Assembly (NCBI GenBank): GCA_034112445.1
Contig: JAWUVI010000017.1
Location: 1 to 64,000 of the forward strand
Reading direction: 5' to 3'
DNA: 64,000 nt
From: Pelagadaptatus sp034112445
GTDB taxonomy: Bacteria; Pseudomonadota; Gammaproteobacteria; Pseudomonadales; Cellvibrionaceae
The position numbers and the translations under genes were made by a program. The notes below the pieces were generated by a model, which worked only from the letters and a program-made list of their open reading frames with translations, was not told where the DNA came from and did not search any database. This document shows positions 6,868 to 16,380 of this stretch, piece after piece (the first letter of the stretch is position 1; each line of letters begins with the position of its first letter).

Positions 6868-8640
6868 ATGTCGAATATGAGAACAATTTCTTTTGACGGT
6901 ATCGTTATTGGTGGTGGCGGTGCTGGTATGCGAGCTGCGTTGCAGTTGGCTCAGTCTGGTTATAAGACGGCTGTAATTACCAAAGTATTTCCGACTCGCT
7001 CACATACTGTGTCTGCTCAGGGTGGTATTACTTGTGCAATTGCTAGTGATGATCCTAATGATGATTGGCGCTGGCATATGTACGATACCGTTAAAGGCTC
7101 CGATTATATCGGCGATCAAGACGCTATTGAATATATGTGTAATGTTGGCCCAGAAGCTGTTTATGAATTAGATCACATGGGTATGCCATTCTCGCGTACC
7201 GAAGAGGGACGTATTTATCAGCGTCCTTTTGGTGGTCAATCTAAAGATTTCGGTCGTGGTGGCCAAGCCGCACGTACATGCGCGGCAGCAGATAGAACAG
7301 GTCACGCGTTATTGCATACTTTGTATCAAGGCAATGTAAAAAATGACACTGTCTTTTTAAATGAATGGTTTGCTATTGATCTTGTGAAAAACCAAGATGG
7401 AGTAGTGACTGGTGTGCTAGCCATGAACATTGAGGATGGCGAAGTAGTCTACGTTAAGTCTAAGGCCACTGTTTTTGCTACTGGTGGTGCAGGTCGTATT
7501 TTTGCTTCTACTACTAATGCGCATATTAATACCGGTGACGGTCTTGGTATGTCACTGCGTGCAGGCTTTCCAGTTCAAGATATTGAAATGTGGCAATTTC
7601 ATCCAACTGGCATCGCTGGTGCGGGTGTTTTGGTTACAGAAGGTTGTCGTGGTGAAGGTGGCTATCTTGTCAATAAAGACGGTGAGCGTTTTATGGAGCG
7701 TTATGCTCCTAACGCGAAGGATCTGGCCGGCCGTGATGTTGTTGCTCGTTCAATGGTTCTTGAGATTCTTGATGGAAAAGGTTGTGGTCCGGACGGAGAT
7801 CACGTGTTCTTAAAGCTAGATCACTTAGGCGAAGAAACATTGAACGCTAAGTTACCTGGAATCCTTGAGCTGTCTCGTACTTTTGCTCATGCAGATCCAG
7901 TTAAAGAGCCTATCCCAGTAGTCCCAACGTGCCATTATATGATGGGTGGAATCCCGACTAATGTAGATGGGCAGGCGCTGACAGTTGATGCCAATGGTAA
8001 AGATTCAGTTATTGATGGTTTCTATGCTTGTGGTGAAGTGGCTTGTGTTTCAGTGCATGGAGCTAACCGTTTAGGCGGTAATTCATTGCTTGATTTGGTC
8101 GTGTTTGGTCGTGCATCAGGCTTGTTTATTGAGAAGACTTTGCGTGAAGGTGTTGAGCACCGTGATGCCAGTGAATCAGATATTGAAGTTGCTATGTCAC
8201 GTCTTAATAACTTGAACACTAAGAATGACGGTGAAGGAGCTGCAGAATTACGTAAAGAGCTTCAGAATACCATGCAAAATCACTTCGGAGTATTCCGTAA
8301 AGGTGATTTTATGCAGGAAGGCATTAAGAAATTGGCCGACCTTCGTCAGCGTATTGAAAACGTTAAACTCAGTGACAAATCAAATGCTTATAATACAGCT
8401 CGTATTGAAGCACTTGAGCTGCAAAATTTATTAGAAGTTGCGGAAGCAACCGCTATTGCTGCTGAAGAGCGTAAAGAATCTCGTGGTGCTCATGCGCGTG
8501 AAGATTTTCAAGATCGTGATGATGAGAATTGGTTGTGCCACTCGGTGTATTTCCCTGGTGATAAAACAGTCGGCAAGCGCGCAGTTAACTTTGCGCCGAA
8601 AACGATGGATAAGTTTGAGCCAAAAATTCGCACCTACTAA
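6868..8640 (+). CDS. sdhA: Succinate dehydrogenase flavoprotein subunit
   Basis: Oxidises succinate to fumarate and passes electrons through covalent FAD to SdhB. At 590 residues it is essentially the E. coli length. Visible elements are the FAD-binding IGGGGAGMRAA motif (about 14-24), the flavin-linking His46 in TRSHTVSAQGG, the substrate-site motif FHPTGIAGAG, and GEVACVSVHGANRLGG near residue 390. It starts three bases after the sdhD stop. Confidence 0.99.
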   Translation: MSNMRTISFDGIVIGGGGAGMRAALQLAQSGYKTAVITKVFPTRSHTVSAQGGITCAIASDDPNDDWRWHMYDTVKGSDYIGDQDAIEYMCNVGPEAVYELDHMGMPFSRTEEGRIYQRPFGGQSKDFGRGGQAARTCAAADRTGHALLHTLYQGNVKNDTVFLNEWFAIDLVKNQDGVVTGVLAMNIEDGEVVYVKSKATVFATGGAGRIFASTTNAHINTGDGLGMSLRAGFPVQDIEMWQFHPTGIAGAGVLVTEGCRGEGGYLVNKDGERFMERYAPNAKDLAGRDVVARSMVLEILDGKGCGPDGDHVFLKLDHLGEETLNAKLPGILELSRTFAHADPVKEPIPVVPTCHYMMGGIPTNVDGQALTVDANGKDSVIDGFYACGEVACVSVHGANRLGGNSLLDLVVFGRASGLFIEKTLREGVEHRDASESDIEVAMSRLNNLNTKNDGEGAAELRKELQNTMQNHFGVFRKGDFMQEGIKKLADLRQRIENVKLSDKSNAYNTARIEALELQNLLEVAEATAIAAEERKESRGAHAREDFQDRDDENWLCHSVYFPGDKTVGKRAVNFAPKTMDKFEPKIRTY

Positions 8641-8657
8641 TAGGGGATTGCAAAATT

Positions 8658-9362
8658 ATGTTGAATGTAGAAATCTATCGCTATAACCCAGAGACAGACT
8701 CAGAGCCTTATATGAAGAGCTATGAGATTGATACTCAAGGGAAAGATATAATGGTTCTTGATGTTCTTGAATTGCTTAAGGCTCAAGATCCATCAATCGC
8801 ATTTCGTCGCTCATGTCGTGAAGGTGTGTGTGGCTCTGATGGCATGAATATCAACGGCAAAAATGGACTGGCTTGCGTTAAGCCTATTTCAGAATGTATT
8901 GAAAATAACAAGCTTATCTTGCGACCGTTACCTGGTTTGCCAGTGATAAGAGATTTGGTTATTGATATGAGCCAATTTTATGCACAATACAAAAAAATCG
9001 AGCCTTATCTACAAAATGACGAACCAGCACCAGCGATTGAGCGGTTGCAGTCTCCAGAAGAGCGCGCGAAATTAGATGGCCTATACGAATGTATTTTATG
9101 TGCATGTTGTTCAACGAGCTGCCCATCTTTCTGGTGGAATCCAGATAAGTTTATTGGTCCAGCGGGATTGTTACAGGCTTATCGATTTTTAGCGGACAGT
9201 CGAGATAATGCTACAGAAAGTCGCCTATCCAAATTGGATGATCCTTTCAGTGTGTTCCGTTGTCACGGCATACAAAATTGTGTTTCGGTCTGCCCTAAAG
9301 GATTGAATCCGACTAGGGCCATTGGTCATATTCGTAATATGTTGATTCAAAGCGCTACGTAG
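8658..9362 (+). CDS. sdhB: Succinate dehydrogenase iron-sulfur subunit
   Basis: Carries electrons from SdhA to quinone through three clusters. The [2Fe-2S] ligands are Cys53, Cys58, Asp61 and Cys73 (SCREGVCGSDG), with Asp at the third ligand as in E. coli. The [4Fe-4S] motif is CILCACCSTSCP and the 3Fe-4S motif CHGIQNCVSVCPKGLNP. It has 234 residues. The stop codon lies inside an intrinsic terminator hairpin that separates sdh from suc. Confidence 0.98.
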   Translation: MLNVEIYRYNPETDSEPYMKSYEIDTQGKDIMVLDVLELLKAQDPSIAFRRSCREGVCGSDGMNINGKNGLACVKPISECIENNKLILRPLPGLPVIRDLVIDMSQFYAQYKKIEPYLQNDEPAPAIERLQSPEERAKLDGLYECILCACCSTSCPSFWWNPDKFIGPAGLLQAYRFLADSRDNATESRLSKLDDPFSVFRCHGIQNCVSVCPKGLNPTRAIGHIRNMLIQSAT

Positions 9363-9373
9363 TAGCGTTTTTT
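9353..9373 (+). terminator. Terminator/attenuator overlapping the sdhB stop codon
   Basis: CGCTAC (9353-9358) and GTAGCG (9362-9367) form a perfect 6-bp stem with a GTA loop, followed directly by T6. The sdhB stop TAG occupies 9360-9362, inside the loop and stem, so a ribosome terminating on sdhB would mask the hairpin. Confidence 0.75.
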
Positions 9374-9428
9374 ATTTTGATACTGCTGTTATTTAAGCAG
9401 CTATTACACCCTTATCAAGGTGGAGATA

Positions 9429-12266
9429 ATGCAAGAAAGCATCATGGAGCAATTGAGGCGTACCTCTCATATATCTGGAGGAAATGCGGTTTATATTGAA
9501 GGGCTTTACGATAGTTATTTATATGATCCAAACAGCATTCCTGAAGAGTGGCGAGATTATTTTGATCAGTTGCCTAGAGTAGAAAACTCTATAGCTCAAG
9601 ATACTCCGCACTCAGTTATTCGAGAAAACTTTAGATTGTTGGGTAAAAGTCGTGCTCGCCCTATGGTTGCCCCAGGTTCTGGTGGTTCCAGTATTGAGCA
9701 CGAACGCAAGCAAGTAAATGTTGTCCAGCTAATTAGCTCGTATCGCTCTAGAGGCCATCAGAAAGCTAAGTTAGATCCTTTAGGTATTATGACTCGTGAA
9801 TCTATTCCTGATTTAGAATTAAGTTACCATGGTCTTACCCCTGCCGATTTAGATACGGTATTCCAAACTGGCAGTACTAACTTTGGTACTAAAGAAGCCA
9901 CATTAAAAGAGATTATTCATTCTTTAGAGCAGACTTACTGTGGTTCTGTTGGCGCTGAAATCCGTCACATAACTGATACAGCAGAAAAGCAATGGTTAGC
10001 TCAGCGTCTAGAAAGTGTTCGCTCTAACCCTGATCATGGTGTTGATGTACGTAAACGTATACTTGAGAGGTTAACCGCTGCTGAAGGTATGGAGCGTCAC
10101 TTAGACAGTAAATATCCTGGTACTAAGCGGTTTGGGCTCGAAGGGGGAGAGAGTTTTATACCCTTGTTAGATGGTCTAATTCGTCGAGCAGGTACACACG
10201 GGGCTAAAGAGATTGTTTTGGGTATGGCTCATCGCGGTCGTTTAAATACTCTGGTCAATGTTCTTGGCAAAAATCCGTCTGATTTGTTTGATGAGTTTGA
10301 AGGTAAAAAGGTACTGGCTACCTCAGGCGATGTTAAATATCACCAAGGTTTCTCTTCTAATGTGATGACCCCTGGTGGAGAAATTCACTTGGCCATGTCT
10401 TTTAATCCATCGCATTTAGAAATTGTCTCGCCAGTTGTTGAAGGTTCGGTAAGAGCAAGGCAAGATCGCCGTAATGATTCCACTGGAAATAAAGTTGTTC
10501 CTATTTCAGTGCATGGAGATGCTGCATTTTCGGGGCAGGGCGTGGTTATGGAGACATTCCAAATGTCTCAAACCCGTGGTTATTCAACCGGCGGCACTTT
10601 GCATGTTGTGATAAATAACCAAGTAGGTTTCACAACCAGTCGTCAAGATGATGCACGCTCTACAGAATATTGTACTGATGTTGCCAAAATGATCGAAGCC
10701 CCTATCTTTCATGTTAATGGTGATGATCCAGAAGCGGTTTTGTTTGTTACTTTATTGGCAATGGATTATCGCTACGAATTTAAAAAAGATGTTGTTATTG
10801 ATTTGGTTTGTTACCGTCGCCGAGGTCACAATGAAACGGATGAACCTTCTTCAACTCAGCCGTTGATGTATCAAACAATTCGCAAGCAAAAAACTACCCG
10901 GACGTTATACGCAGATAAATTAGTCAGTGAAGGTGTATTGTCGCAAGCTGAAGCTGATGAGATGACTAACAATTATAGGGCTTCATTGGACCGGGGTGAG
11001 CATGTTACTCAGGAGTTGGTTAGCGAACCAGATAAATCATTATTTGTTGATTGGTCACCTTATATAGGCCATGGCTGGAAAACACCTGCTAATACAGGCT
11101 GTGACATTAAGTGGTTACAAGAAGCCGCTGACCAACTGTGTGATGTTCAAGATGGTGTGCAAGTGCAGCGTCAGGTTCAAAAAATATACGATGATCGTCG
11201 AAAAATGGCTGGTGGAGCTTTGCCAATAAATTGGGGTATGGCAGAAGTTTTAGCCTATACAACCCTTCTGAAAGATGGCAATCGAATTCGTTTAACTGGA
11301 CAAGATGTAGGGCGTGGTACTTTTTCACATCGCCATGCGGTTATACATAACCAGAAAAATGGAAACACTTATATTCCATTGCAGAATTTATCTGATGATC
11401 AACCATCTTTCGATATTTATGATTCATACCTTTCAGAAGAAGCTGTTTTAGCTTTTGAATATGGCTATGCAACAACATCACCGAATACGCTGGTTATTTG
11501 GGAGGCTCAATTTGGTGATTTTGCCAATGGTGCTCAAGTAGTTATAGATCAATTTATTACCAGTGGTGAGCATAAATGGGGTCGTTTATGCGGACTTACT
11601 ATGTTATTGCCTCATGGTTATGAAGGGCAGGGGCCAGAGCATTCATCGGCTCGCCTTGAGCGTTATTTGCAGTTGTGTGCTGAACACAATATTCAGGTTT
11701 GTATTCCTACAACACCTGCTCAAATGTTTCATTTGATTAGACGGCAAGCGTTGAGGCCGATGCGTCGACCATTAGTCGTAATGAGCCCTAAATGGATACT
11801 GCGACATAAACTAGCGACTTCCTCATTAGAGGAGTTAGCTGAAGGCAGCTTCAAGAATGTGATCGGTGATGACGTTATTGAACCTAAAAAAGCTAAAAAG
11901 ATAGTTTTATGCAGCGGTAAAGTTTATTACCACCTATTAGAAGCTAGAACAGAAGCTAAGCAAGAGGACGTGGTCCTTATCCGCCTAGAGCAATTATACC
12001 CATTTCCAGAAGAAGAACTTAAAGAGGCTTTAGAGCCATTTAAAAAAATCTCTAACGTTGCTTGGTGCCAGGAAGAACCCATGAATCAGGGTGCTTGGTA
12101 TAGCAGTCAGCATCATATGAGGCGAGTCATTGGTGAGCTAATACCAAAAGCATACCTTGAATATGTTGGGCGTGAAGCATCGGCGGCACCTGCAGCAGGC
12201 TATATGTCATTGCATTTAGAAGAGCAAGCAAGGTTTATTTCTACAGCTTTATGTGTGGAAAAATAA
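9429..12266 (+). CDS. sucA: 2-oxoglutarate dehydrogenase E1 component
   Basis: Thiamine-diphosphate-dependent decarboxylase of the 2-oxoglutarate dehydrogenase complex; it transfers a succinyl group to lipoyl-SucB. 945 residues, full family length, with the TPP-binding stretch GDAAFSGQGVVMETFQMSQ near residue 364 and the N-terminal SucB-binding segment beginning MQESIMEQLRRTSHISGGN. I chose the ATG at 9429 because this start aligns with the family and is preceded by AAGGTGGAG; a GTG nine bases upstream is also in frame. It follows the sdhB terminator by about 55 bp. Confidence 0.98.
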   Translation: MQESIMEQLRRTSHISGGNAVYIEGLYDSYLYDPNSIPEEWRDYFDQLPRVENSIAQDTPHSVIRENFRLLGKSRARPMVAPGSGGSSIEHERKQVNVVQLISSYRSRGHQKAKLDPLGIMTRESIPDLELSYHGLTPADLDTVFQTGSTNFGTKEATLKEIIHSLEQTYCGSVGAEIRHITDTAEKQWLAQRLESVRSNPDHGVDVRKRILERLTAAEGMERHLDSKYPGTKRFGLEGGESFIPLLDGLIRRAGTHGAKEIVLGMAHRGRLNTLVNVLGKNPSDLFDEFEGKKVLATSGDVKYHQGFSSNVMTPGGEIHLAMSFNPSHLEIVSPVVEGSVRARQDRRNDSTGNKVVPISVHGDAAFSGQGVVMETFQMSQTRGYSTGGTLHVVINNQVGFTTSRQDDARSTEYCTDVAKMIEAPIFHVNGDDPEAVLFVTLLAMDYRYEFKKDVVIDLVCYRRRGHNETDEPSSTQPLMYQTIRKQKTTRTLYADKLVSEGVLSQAEADEMTNNYRASLDRGEHVTQELVSEPDKSLFVDWSPYIGHGWKTPANTGCDIKWLQEAADQLCDVQDGVQVQRQVQKIYDDRRKMAGGALPINWGMAEVLAYTTLLKDGNRIRLTGQDVGRGTFSHRHAVIHNQKNGNTYIPLQNLSDDQPSFDIYDSYLSEEAVLAFEYGYATTSPNTLVIWEAQFGDFANGAQVVIDQFITSGEHKWGRLCGLTMLLPHGYEGQGPEHSSARLERYLQLCAEHNIQVCIPTTPAQMFHLIRRQALRPMRRPLVVMSPKWILRHKLATSSLEELAEGSFKNVIGDDVIEPKKAKKIVLCSGKVYYHLLEARTEAKQEDVVLIRLEQLYPFPEEELKEALEPFKKISNVAWCQEEPMNQGAWYSSQHHMRRVIGELIPKAYLEYVGREASAAPAAGYMSLHLEEQARFISTALCVEK

Positions 12267-12363
12267 CCAGTATTTGAATAATTAATAATGGCCAGTAAAG
12301 TTTAATTTGCAGGCTTTTAAACTAGACAACAAGATCAATAGCGAGAAGCTAAAGGAAGAAACA

Positions 12364-13596
12364 ATGACCATTGAGATCAAAGCTCCAGCTTTCCCTGAAT
12401 CTGTTCCGGATGGAACTATTGCAACTTGGTACAAGCAACCCGGTGAAGCTGTTTCTAGAGATGAACTGATTGTTGATATCGAGACTGACAAGGTTGTATT
12501 GGAGGTTGTGGCACCAGCTGATGGGGCTCTAAGCAGCATCATCAAAGCTGAAGGTGAAGTGATCTTAAGCAACGAAGTTATAGCAGTTTTTACCGCAGGT
12601 GCGGCAGGGACGGCTGAGTCTTCTACTGCTGAAGAACCGCAAACAACTGTTGGCGTGACAGCAGATGTTCTTGCTAGCCCGTCAGCTAAAAAGCTGGCAA
12701 ATGAAAAAGGTATCGACTTAGCCTCTATCAAGGGTACAGGTAAAGATGGACGTATAAGTAAAGAAGATGTTGCCAATACAACACCGCAAGCCGCCACTCC
12801 TAGTGTGCCTGTAGCAACAGGGTCTGTAACAACAGGGTCTGTAGCGACAACAGCACCAGTGGCTGCAGATATACCAGTCGGCATGATGGGTGATAGGGTT
12901 GAAAAACGTGTACCAATGACACGTATGCGTAAGCGAATAGCTGAGCGCTTAATGGAAACCTCACAAGGTACAGCAATGCTGACAACCTTTAATGAGGTGA
13001 ACATGGCACCGGTGATGGCTCTGCGTAAAAAATACAAAGACCATTTTGAGAAGTCACACAACGGTACTCGACTAGGTTTTATGGGCTTTTTTGTTAAAGC
13101 TGCCGTAGAAGCTTTACGTCGTTTCCCTGCAGTAAATGCCTCTATTGATGGAAACGACATTGTTTATCATGGATTCCAAGATATCAGTGTGGCTGTTTCT
13201 ACGGAAAAAGGTCTTGTTGTTCCGGTATTGCGTAATGCGGAAAATATGAGCTTAGCTACTGTTGAAAATACCATCCGTGATATGGGTTTACGAGCTCGTG
13301 ATGGCAAATTAACGATGGAAGAAATGACGGGTGGAACCTTCTCGATTACCAATGGTGGTACTTTTGGATCATTGATGTCTACCCCCATTCTTAATCCACC
13401 GCAAACGGCCATCCTAGGTATGCATAAAATCCAAGAGCGACCCATGGCGGTAGATGGTGAAGTTAAAATTTTACCAATGATGTACTTAGCTATGTCTTAC
13501 GATCATCGGTTAGTTGATGGTAAAGATGCCGTGCAGTTTTTAGTTGCTGTTAAAGATATGCTTGAAGACCCTGCTAGGATTTTATTAGAGCTGTAA
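12364..13596 (+). CDS. sucB: Dihydrolipoamide succinyltransferase (E2)
   Basis: Core of the 2-oxoglutarate dehydrogenase complex. Domains in order: a lipoyl domain with the lipoylated Lys43 in IETDKVVLEV; a peripheral subunit-binding domain (about 100-137, ASPSAKKLANEKG...GRISKEDV); an Ala/Pro/Val/Thr-rich flexible linker with short internal repeats (PVATGSVTTGSV); and a catalytic domain with the active-site motif YDHRLVDGKDA near the C-terminus. 410 residues. Start ATG at 12364 has AAAGGAA upstream; an in-frame TTG at 12307 is not needed. Confidence 0.98.
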   Translation: MTIEIKAPAFPESVPDGTIATWYKQPGEAVSRDELIVDIETDKVVLEVVAPADGALSSIIKAEGEVILSNEVIAVFTAGAAGTAESSTAEEPQTTVGVTADVLASPSAKKLANEKGIDLASIKGTGKDGRISKEDVANTTPQAATPSVPVATGSVTTGSVATTAPVAADIPVGMMGDRVEKRVPMTRMRKRIAERLMETSQGTAMLTTFNEVNMAPVMALRKKYKDHFEKSHNGTRLGFMGFFVKAAVEALRRFPAVNASIDGNDIVYHGFQDISVAVSTEKGLVVPVLRNAENMSLATVENTIRDMGLRARDGKLTMEEMTGGTFSITNGGTFGSLMSTPILNPPQTAILGMHKIQERPMAVDGEVKILPMMYLAMSYDHRLVDGKDAVQFLVAVKDMLEDPARILLEL

Positions 13597-13664
13597 CTAA
13601 ATTGAGCTACAGCAAGTATAGTGGTTGATGTTAAAGATTTTTATTTACTTTTAGGTTTGAAAAT

Positions 13665-15110
13665 ATGTCCAATAAATACGATGTCATTGTAATAGGATCT
13701 GGTCCCGGTGGTTATGTGGCCGCTATTCGTGCAGCACAGCTGGGCTTAAAAACGGCGTGTATAGAAAAATGGCAGGATGAAAAAGGTAAGGGTGTAAATG
13801 GCGGAACCTGCCTTAATGTCGGTTGTATTCCTTCAAAAGCATTATTAGATTCATCGCATAAATATCATGATCTGAAAGCGGGTTATGAAAATCATGGTAT
13901 TTCTACCGGTGCTGTTGAAATCAACGTTCCCGATATGATTGCTCGTAAAGATAAAGTTGTTAAGCAAATGGCGGGCGGTATTGGCGGTTTGTTTAAAGCC
14001 AATGGTGTGACGGCACTCTACGGTATGGGTAAATTGTTGGCAGGTCGTAAAGTTGAGTTAACGGCTGCTGATGGTACTGTTGAAGTACTAGAAGCTGATA
14101 ATGTCATTATTGCTTCAGGTTCGGTCCCAGTCGATATTCCTGTTGCTCCAATTGACGGTGATGTCATTATCGACTCAACTGGTGCGTTAAATCTTCAGTC
14201 GATACCTAAAAAACTAGGAGTAATAGGTGGCGGTGTTATAGGTTTAGAGTTGGGTAGTGTATGGAGCCGTTTAGGTTCTGAAGTTATCTGTCTTGAGGCG
14301 ATGGACGATTTTCTCGCTATGATGGACCAACAAATAGCCAAAGAAACTAAAAAAATATTATCGAAACAGGGCCTTGATATTCGTCTCAGTTGTCGAGTAA
14401 CAGCCACAGAAGTTAAAGGTAAAAAAGTTATTGTTACCTATACCGATAAAGATGGTAATGAACAAAAAGAAACCTTTGATAAATTAATTGTTTGTGTCGG
14501 TCGTAGACCTTATACCGAAGGTTTGTTGGCGGCTGATAGTGGCGTTAACTTAGATGAACGTGGCTTTATTTATGTTAATGATCTGTGTTCAACCAATGCC
14601 CCAGGAGTTTGGGCTGTTGGTGATGTAGTGCGTGGACCTATGTTGGCCCATAAAGCATCAGAAGAAGGTGTTATGGTAGCTGAGCGTATTGCCGGACAAA
14701 AGCCATTGGTTAACTACAATGTAATTCCAAGCGTTATTTACACTCATCCTGAAGTGGCTGCAGTAGGCAGAACAGAGGAGCAAGTTAAAGCTGACGGCAT
14801 TGATTACAATGTTGGGACTTTTCCGTTTATAGCTGTTGGCCGTGCTGTGGCATCGGATGATACCGATGGAATGGTTAAAATGATTGCTGATGCAAATACA
14901 GATCGTGTCTTGGGTTGCCATATTGTTGGCCCACATGCGGCTGACTTGGTTCAGCAGGTTGCGATTGCTATGGAATTTGGATCGACCGCAGAAGATATTG
15001 GTATGACCGTGTTTAGTCATCCAACTCATTCTGAAGCGGTTAAAGAAGCAGCGCTGGCGGTTAATGGCCACGCTATTCATATGCCGAACAGAAAAAAACG
15101 TAAGAAATAA
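13665..15110 (+). CDS. lpd: Dihydrolipoamide dehydrogenase (E3)
   Basis: FAD-dependent enzyme that reoxidises the dihydrolipoyl groups of 2-oxo-acid dehydrogenases using NAD+. 481 residues with the FAD motif GSGPGGYVAA (11-20), redox-active Cys49 and Cys54 (GGTCLNVGCIPSKAL), the NAD-binding motif GGGVIGLELG, and the catalytic His-Glu pair in HPTHSEAV. The C-terminus is a short lysine/arginine tail. Located with sucAB, it probably serves this complex, though the same E3 can serve pyruvate dehydrogenase. Confidence 0.98.
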   Translation: MSNKYDVIVIGSGPGGYVAAIRAAQLGLKTACIEKWQDEKGKGVNGGTCLNVGCIPSKALLDSSHKYHDLKAGYENHGISTGAVEINVPDMIARKDKVVKQMAGGIGGLFKANGVTALYGMGKLLAGRKVELTAADGTVEVLEADNVIIASGSVPVDIPVAPIDGDVIIDSTGALNLQSIPKKLGVIGGGVIGLELGSVWSRLGSEVICLEAMDDFLAMMDQQIAKETKKILSKQGLDIRLSCRVTATEVKGKKVIVTYTDKDGNEQKETFDKLIVCVGRRPYTEGLLAADSGVNLDERGFIYVNDLCSTNAPGVWAVGDVVRGPMLAHKASEEGVMVAERIAGQKPLVNYNVIPSVIYTHPEVAAVGRTEEQVKADGIDYNVGTFPFIAVGRAVASDDTDGMVKMIADANTDRVLGCHIVGPHAADLVQQVAIAMEFGSTAEDIGMTVFSHPTHSEAVKEAALAVNGHAIHMPNRKKRKK

Positions 15111-15213
15111 TAGCTGCAAGTGAAGGGTTTAATTGATTCAACCACTAGTTAATTTTCTAAGTTGAATTGTATTTTTAATCAGCATCGTGAGATGCGTGTT
15201 ATGGAACATTATT
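15111..15213 (+). promoter_or_regulatory. Structured leader between lpd and sucC
   Basis: Two dyads precede sucC: ATTCAAC (15136-15142) with GTTGAAT (15161-15167), and GCATC with GATGC closing a GTGA tetraloop (15182-15195). The second ends 18 nt before the sucC ATG, close to its ribosome-binding region. A cis-regulatory RNA is possible; structured RNA motifs upstream of sucA and sucC have been described in gammaproteobacteria, but I cannot confirm a match. Confidence 0.35.
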
Positions 15214-16380
15214 ATGAATTTGCATGAGTACCAAGGTAAGCAATTATTTGCTGAGTATGGATTGCCTGTATCGACAGGCGTAGCCGCACTTTCTCCTCAA
15301 GAAGCCGCTAACGCAGCGGATATTATTGGTGGTGATAAGTGGGTTGTTAAAGCTCAAGTTCACGCTGGTGGCCGTGGTAAAGCTGGTGGCGTTAAATTGG
15401 TGAGCTCTAAAGCTGAAATCGAAGAGTTTTCTAAAAAGTGGCTAGGCAAAAATTTAGTTACTTATCAGACTGATGCCGGTGGTCAGCCTGTTAGTCGTAT
15501 TTTGGTTGAGACGTGTACTGATATTGATCAAGAGTTGTACTTGGGTGCCGTTGTTGATCGTTCAAGTCGCCGTATTGTTTTTATGGCCTCTACTGAGGGT
15601 GGTGTTGAAATCGAGAAAGTTGCGGAAGAAACACCTGAAAAAATCCTGAAAGCTGAAATTGATCCATTGGTAGGTGCACAACCATACCAAGGCCGTGATT
15701 TAGCCTTTAAGTTAGGCTTGAAAGGCAAGCAAATTGGCCAATTCACTAAAATATTTTTAGGTTTGGCTAAATTGTTCAAAGAGAAAGATTTAGCGCTGCT
15801 AGAAGTCAATCCTTTGGTTGTTACTCCAGAAGGTGATCTACATTGTTTAGATGCCAAACTGGTTATTGATAGCAATGCTTTATATCGTCACCCTGAACTG
15901 CGTGAAATGCACGATCCTTCACAAGAAGATGCGCGCGAAGCTCATGCAGCGTCGCACGATCTTAACTATGTGGCATTAGATGGCAACATTGGTTGTATGG
16001 TTAATGGCGCTGGCTTAGCAATGGGTACTATGGATATTGTTAATCTTAACGGCGGCAACCCAGCTAACTTTTTAGATGTCGGTGGCGGAGCAACTAAAGA
16101 GCGTGTTATTGAAGCATTTAAAATTATTCTTTCTGACGATAAGGTTGCAGCGGTATTGATCAATATCTTTGGCGGTATTGTTCGTTGTGATTTGATTGCT
16201 GAGGGTGTAGTTGGCGCAATTGAAGAAGTGGGTGTTAAGGTGCCAGTAGTTGTTCGTCTTGAAGGCAACAATGCTGAATTAGGTAGCAAGGTATTGGCAG
16301 ACAGTGGTTTAAATATCATTGCGGCGACGAGCCTTAATGATGCTGCTGTACAAGTTGTTAAAGCGGCGGAGGGCAAATAA
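15214..16380 (+). CDS. sucC: Succinyl-CoA synthetase beta subunit
   Basis: With SucD it converts succinyl-CoA to succinate with nucleoside triphosphate formation. 388 residues, identical in length to E. coli SucC. It begins MNLHEYQGKQLFAEYGLP, the ATP-grasp N-terminus; the phosphate-binding loop GGRGKAGGVK and the C-terminal NIFGGIVRCD motif are present. I chose the ATG at 15214; a GTG at 15187 would add nine unrelated residues. The sucC stop is followed immediately by the sucD ATG. Confidence 0.98.
   Translation: MNLHEYQGKQLFAEYGLPVSTGVAALSPQEAANAADIIGGDKWVVKAQVHAGGRGKAGGVKLVSSKAEIEEFSKKWLGKNLVTYQTDAGGQPVSRILVETCTDIDQELYLGAVVDRSSRRIVFMASTEGGVEIEKVAEETPEKILKAEIDPLVGAQPYQGRDLAFKLGLKGKQIGQFTKIFLGLAKLFKEKDLALLEVNPLVVTPEGDLHCLDAKLVIDSNALYRHPELREMHDPSQEDAREAHAASHDLNYVALDGNIGCMVNGAGLAMGTMDIVNLNGGNPANFLDVGGGATKERVIEAFKIILSDDKVAAVLINIFGGIVRCDLIAEGVVGAIEEVGVKVPVVVRLEGNNAELGSKVLADSGLNIIAATSLNDAAVQVVKAAEGK

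Noticed and set aside
8864..9420. Possibility that sdhB or sucA was frameshifted at the junction
   Set aside because: Both proteins are full length with all cluster ligands and the normal SucA N-terminus; the gap only holds the terminator hairpin and a ribosome-binding site.
12282..13160. 292-codon ORF antisense to sucB
   Set aside because: Shadow of the Ala/Pro/Val-rich E2 linker and lipoyl domain; low-complexity Ser/Ala/Val composition and no recognisable domain.
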